Source: Ignavibacteriota bacterium
Lineage (GTDB): Bacteria > Bacteroidota > Ignavibacteria > UBA10030
Assembly (NCBI GenBank): GCA_003142575.1
Contig: PLMS01000113.1
Span: forward strand, 1-33,943
DNA: 33,943 bases
Reading direction: 5' to 3'
Shown here: piece after piece, positions 32,314-33,943 of the stretch
Layout: each line of letters begins with the position of its first letter
Position numbering within the stretch: position 1 is the stretch's first letter
Made by a program: the position numbers and the translations under genes
Notes under the pieces: model-generated
Told to the model about the DNA's origin: nothing
Database searches by the model: none
Seen by the model: only the letters and a program-made list of their open reading frames with translations

Positions 32314-33943
32314 ATGACACCGACAAAAGCACAAGACAATCATCAAGGGAAAATGATGACAGGAGCAGAAATTTTTGTACGGTGCCTTGTTGAAGAAGGT
32401 GTCGATATTCTCTTTGGGTATCCGGGCGGCGTCGTCATCGGTATCTATGATGTGCTGCACGATCTGACACACATCAAACACATTCTCACGCGGCACGAAC
32501 AAGGAGCAACGCATGCGGCGGAAGGATATTCCAAGGCGACCGGCAAACCCGGGGTTGTACTGGTGACATCCGGTCCCGGTGCAACGAATGCTGTCACCGG
32601 CATTGCCGATGCGTATATGGATTCGATACCGCTTGTTGTGTTTACCGGTCAGGTTATCACGAAGCTTATCGGGAACGATGCATTTCAGGAAGTGGACATC
32701 GTCGGCATCACGCGCCCGATCACAAAACATAATTATCTCGTTAAAGATATTAACGAGTTGGCAAATACTATTAAGGCGGCATTTTACATTGCCACCACCG
32801 GCAGACCCGGTCCCGTGCTTGTCGATTTGCCGAAAGATGTGCTTGCGGCGAAAGCTGTGTTTGAATATCCCAAGACTATTGCGCTCCGCAGCTATAATCC
32901 GACTGTGGAGGGAAACATCAAACAAATCAAGAAAGCGGCGGAACTTCTCAATGAAGCGAAGCGGCCGCTCTTATATGTTGGCGGCGGTGTGATAAGTTCC
33001 AATGCGTCTGCTGAAGTTCGTGCGCTTGCAGATAAGCTGCGTGCTCCGATCACCACGACATTACATGGATTGGGTGTGTACCCTGAGCAGAGTAAGCTGG
33101 CGCTCGGTATGCTTGGCATGCACGGAACGTGGTACTCCAATATGGCTGTCGATCAATGCGATGTGCTTGTTGCTATCGGTGCGCGATTTGATGATCGTGT
33201 CACCGGAAAAGTAGAAGCATTTGCAAAGAACGCGAAAAAAATTCATATCGATATTGATCCGTCTGCTATCAGTAAAAATGTGCCGGTGGATGTTCCCATC
33301 GTCGGAGATGTGAAGCGCGTTCTCAAACATTTGAATGAACTTGTGAAACCGCTGGATACGAAAGAGTGGTTGAAGACTATTGATGGATGGAAAGCCGAAC
33401 ATCCGCTGCGGTATAAGCATGACGAATCGCTCCGTGCACAGCATGTCATTCACAAGCTCGGCGAAATCACGGACGGTGATGCCATCGTTGTTTCCGATGT
33501 CGGTCAATCGCAAATGTGGACGGCACAGTTCTTCAAGTGGAAACATCCGCGCACGTGTATAACGTCGGGCGGGTTAGGAACAATGGGTTTCTCGCTTCCC
33601 GCAGCCATGGGTGCAGCATTTGGCAGGAACGATTTGCCGGTTATCTGCATCAGCGGCGACGGTGGTTTTCAAATGAACATTCAGGAAATGGCAACCGTAG
33701 CACATAATAAGCTTCCTTTGAAAATATTTATTTTCAACAACGGATTTCTTGGAATGGTGCGTCAATGGCAGGAATTATTCTGGAAGAAGCGGTATTCTCA
33801 TACGCGAATTACCAGTCCGGATTTCGTGAAACTGGCTGAAGCGTACGGTATTCGTGGAATACGAGTGACAGCACCAGCAGAAGTTGAAAGCACTATCAAA
33901 ACAGCGTTGAAATATACTGAAGGCCCCATTCTGGTAGAGTTTG
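32314..33943 (+). CDS. ilvB: Acetolactate synthase large subunit (3' end outside window)
   Basis: Thiamine-diphosphate enzyme making acetolactate and acetohydroxybutyrate, the first common step of valine, leucine and isoleucine synthesis. About 543 codons are present and the frame is open to the window end, so only the C-terminus is missing. Landmarks: ILFGYPGGVVIGIYD, the catalytic glutamate in RHEQGATHAAEGYS, TSGPGATNAVTGIADAY, GRPGPVLVDLPKDV, a central FAD-type domain with GARFDDRVTGK, and the ThDP motif from SGDGGFQMN to IFNNGFLGMVRQWQELF. The start is ATG 32314; the in-frame ATGs at 32353 and 32356, preceded by AAGGGA, are credible alternatives. A regulatory small subunit (ilvN) would be expected just beyond the window. 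Confidence 0.96.
   Translation, partial: MTPTKAQDNHQGKMMTGAEIFVRCLVEEGVDILFGYPGGVVIGIYDVLHDLTHIKHILTRHEQGATHAAEGYSKATGKPGVVLVTSGPGATNAVTGIADAYMDSIPLVVFTGQVITKLIGNDAFQEVDIVGITRPITKHNYLVKDINELANTIKAAFYIATTGRPGPVLVDLPKDVLAAKAVFEYPKTIALRSYNPTVEGNIKQIKKAAELLNEAKRPLLYVGGGVISSNASAEVRALADKLRAPITTTLHGLGVYPEQSKLALGMLGMHGTWYSNMAVDQCDVLVAIGARFDDRVTGKVEAFAKNAKKIHIDIDPSAISKNVPVDVPIVGDVKRVLKHLNELVKPLDTKEWLKTIDGWKAEHPLRYKHDESLRAQHVIHKLGEITDGDAIVVSDVGQSQMWTAQFFKWKHPRTCITSGGLGTMGFSLPAAMGAAFGRNDLPVICISGDGGFQMNIQEMATVAHNKLPLKIFIFNNGFLGMVRQWQELFWKKRYSHTRITSPDFVKLAEAYGIRGIRVTAPAEVESTIKTALKYTEGPILVEF

Overview
The window looks like chromosomal DNA from a free-living bacterium of the Bacteroidota/Ignavibacteriota/Chlorobiota (FCB) group. 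The best lineage markers are a secreted cupredoxin ending in a type IX secretion (Por) sorting domain, the complete moxR-DUF58-batA-batB/C-batD-batE operon, and a DUF6588-type outer-membrane protein. Many genes carry good Shine-Dalgarno (SD) sequences (AGGAG, AAAGGAGG), which fits the Ignavibacteria/Chlorobi side better than classical Bacteroidia; this placement is inference. No tRNA, rRNA, CRISPR array or prophage was seen.

Layout. 1-5.6 kb: the 3' end of an ABC-F (Uup-type) ATPase, a class II aldolase, the helicase hrpB, a short RRM RNA-binding protein whose end is fused into a lactate dehydrogenase remnant, and an intact L-lactate dehydrogenase. 5.9-14.2 kb: a seven-gene bat operon in which batB and batC are one gene. 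14.3-20.3 kb, all minus strand: a coiled-coil response regulator, an aminotransferase, the GTPase typA with a possible attenuator in its leader, and an outer-membrane protein. 20.6-26.3 kb: a small exported Cys/Lys-rich protein, the repair pair mfd + cho, and a cation-efflux-like membrane protein. 26.3-29.4 kb: a repeat-rich accessory stretch with a nested-palindrome element, a lone DUF3883 nuclease-like protein, a RAYT transposase carrying a perfect 29-nt palindrome inside its own reading frame, and a polysaccharide deacetylase. Related intergenic elements separate these genes, giving a cassette-like look. 29.4-33.9 kb: the cupredoxin, then an ilv operon (ilvD, ilvB running off the end) preceded by a promoter, a 50-codon leader peptide very rich in Leu/Ile/Val, and alternative RNA hairpins.

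How it works together. The bat genes would form a MoxR/von Willebrand/TPR envelope complex. mfd and cho link transcription-coupled repair with a UvrC-like incision nuclease. The ilv region makes branched-chain amino acids and appears to be controlled by ribosome stalling on its leader peptide. The strongest unannotated signals are the ilv leader peptide, the cassette-like intergenic elements around 27.4, 28.1 and 29.2 kb, repeat-derived sequence inside the mfd and RAYT coding regions, and the RRM/LDH recombination scar.
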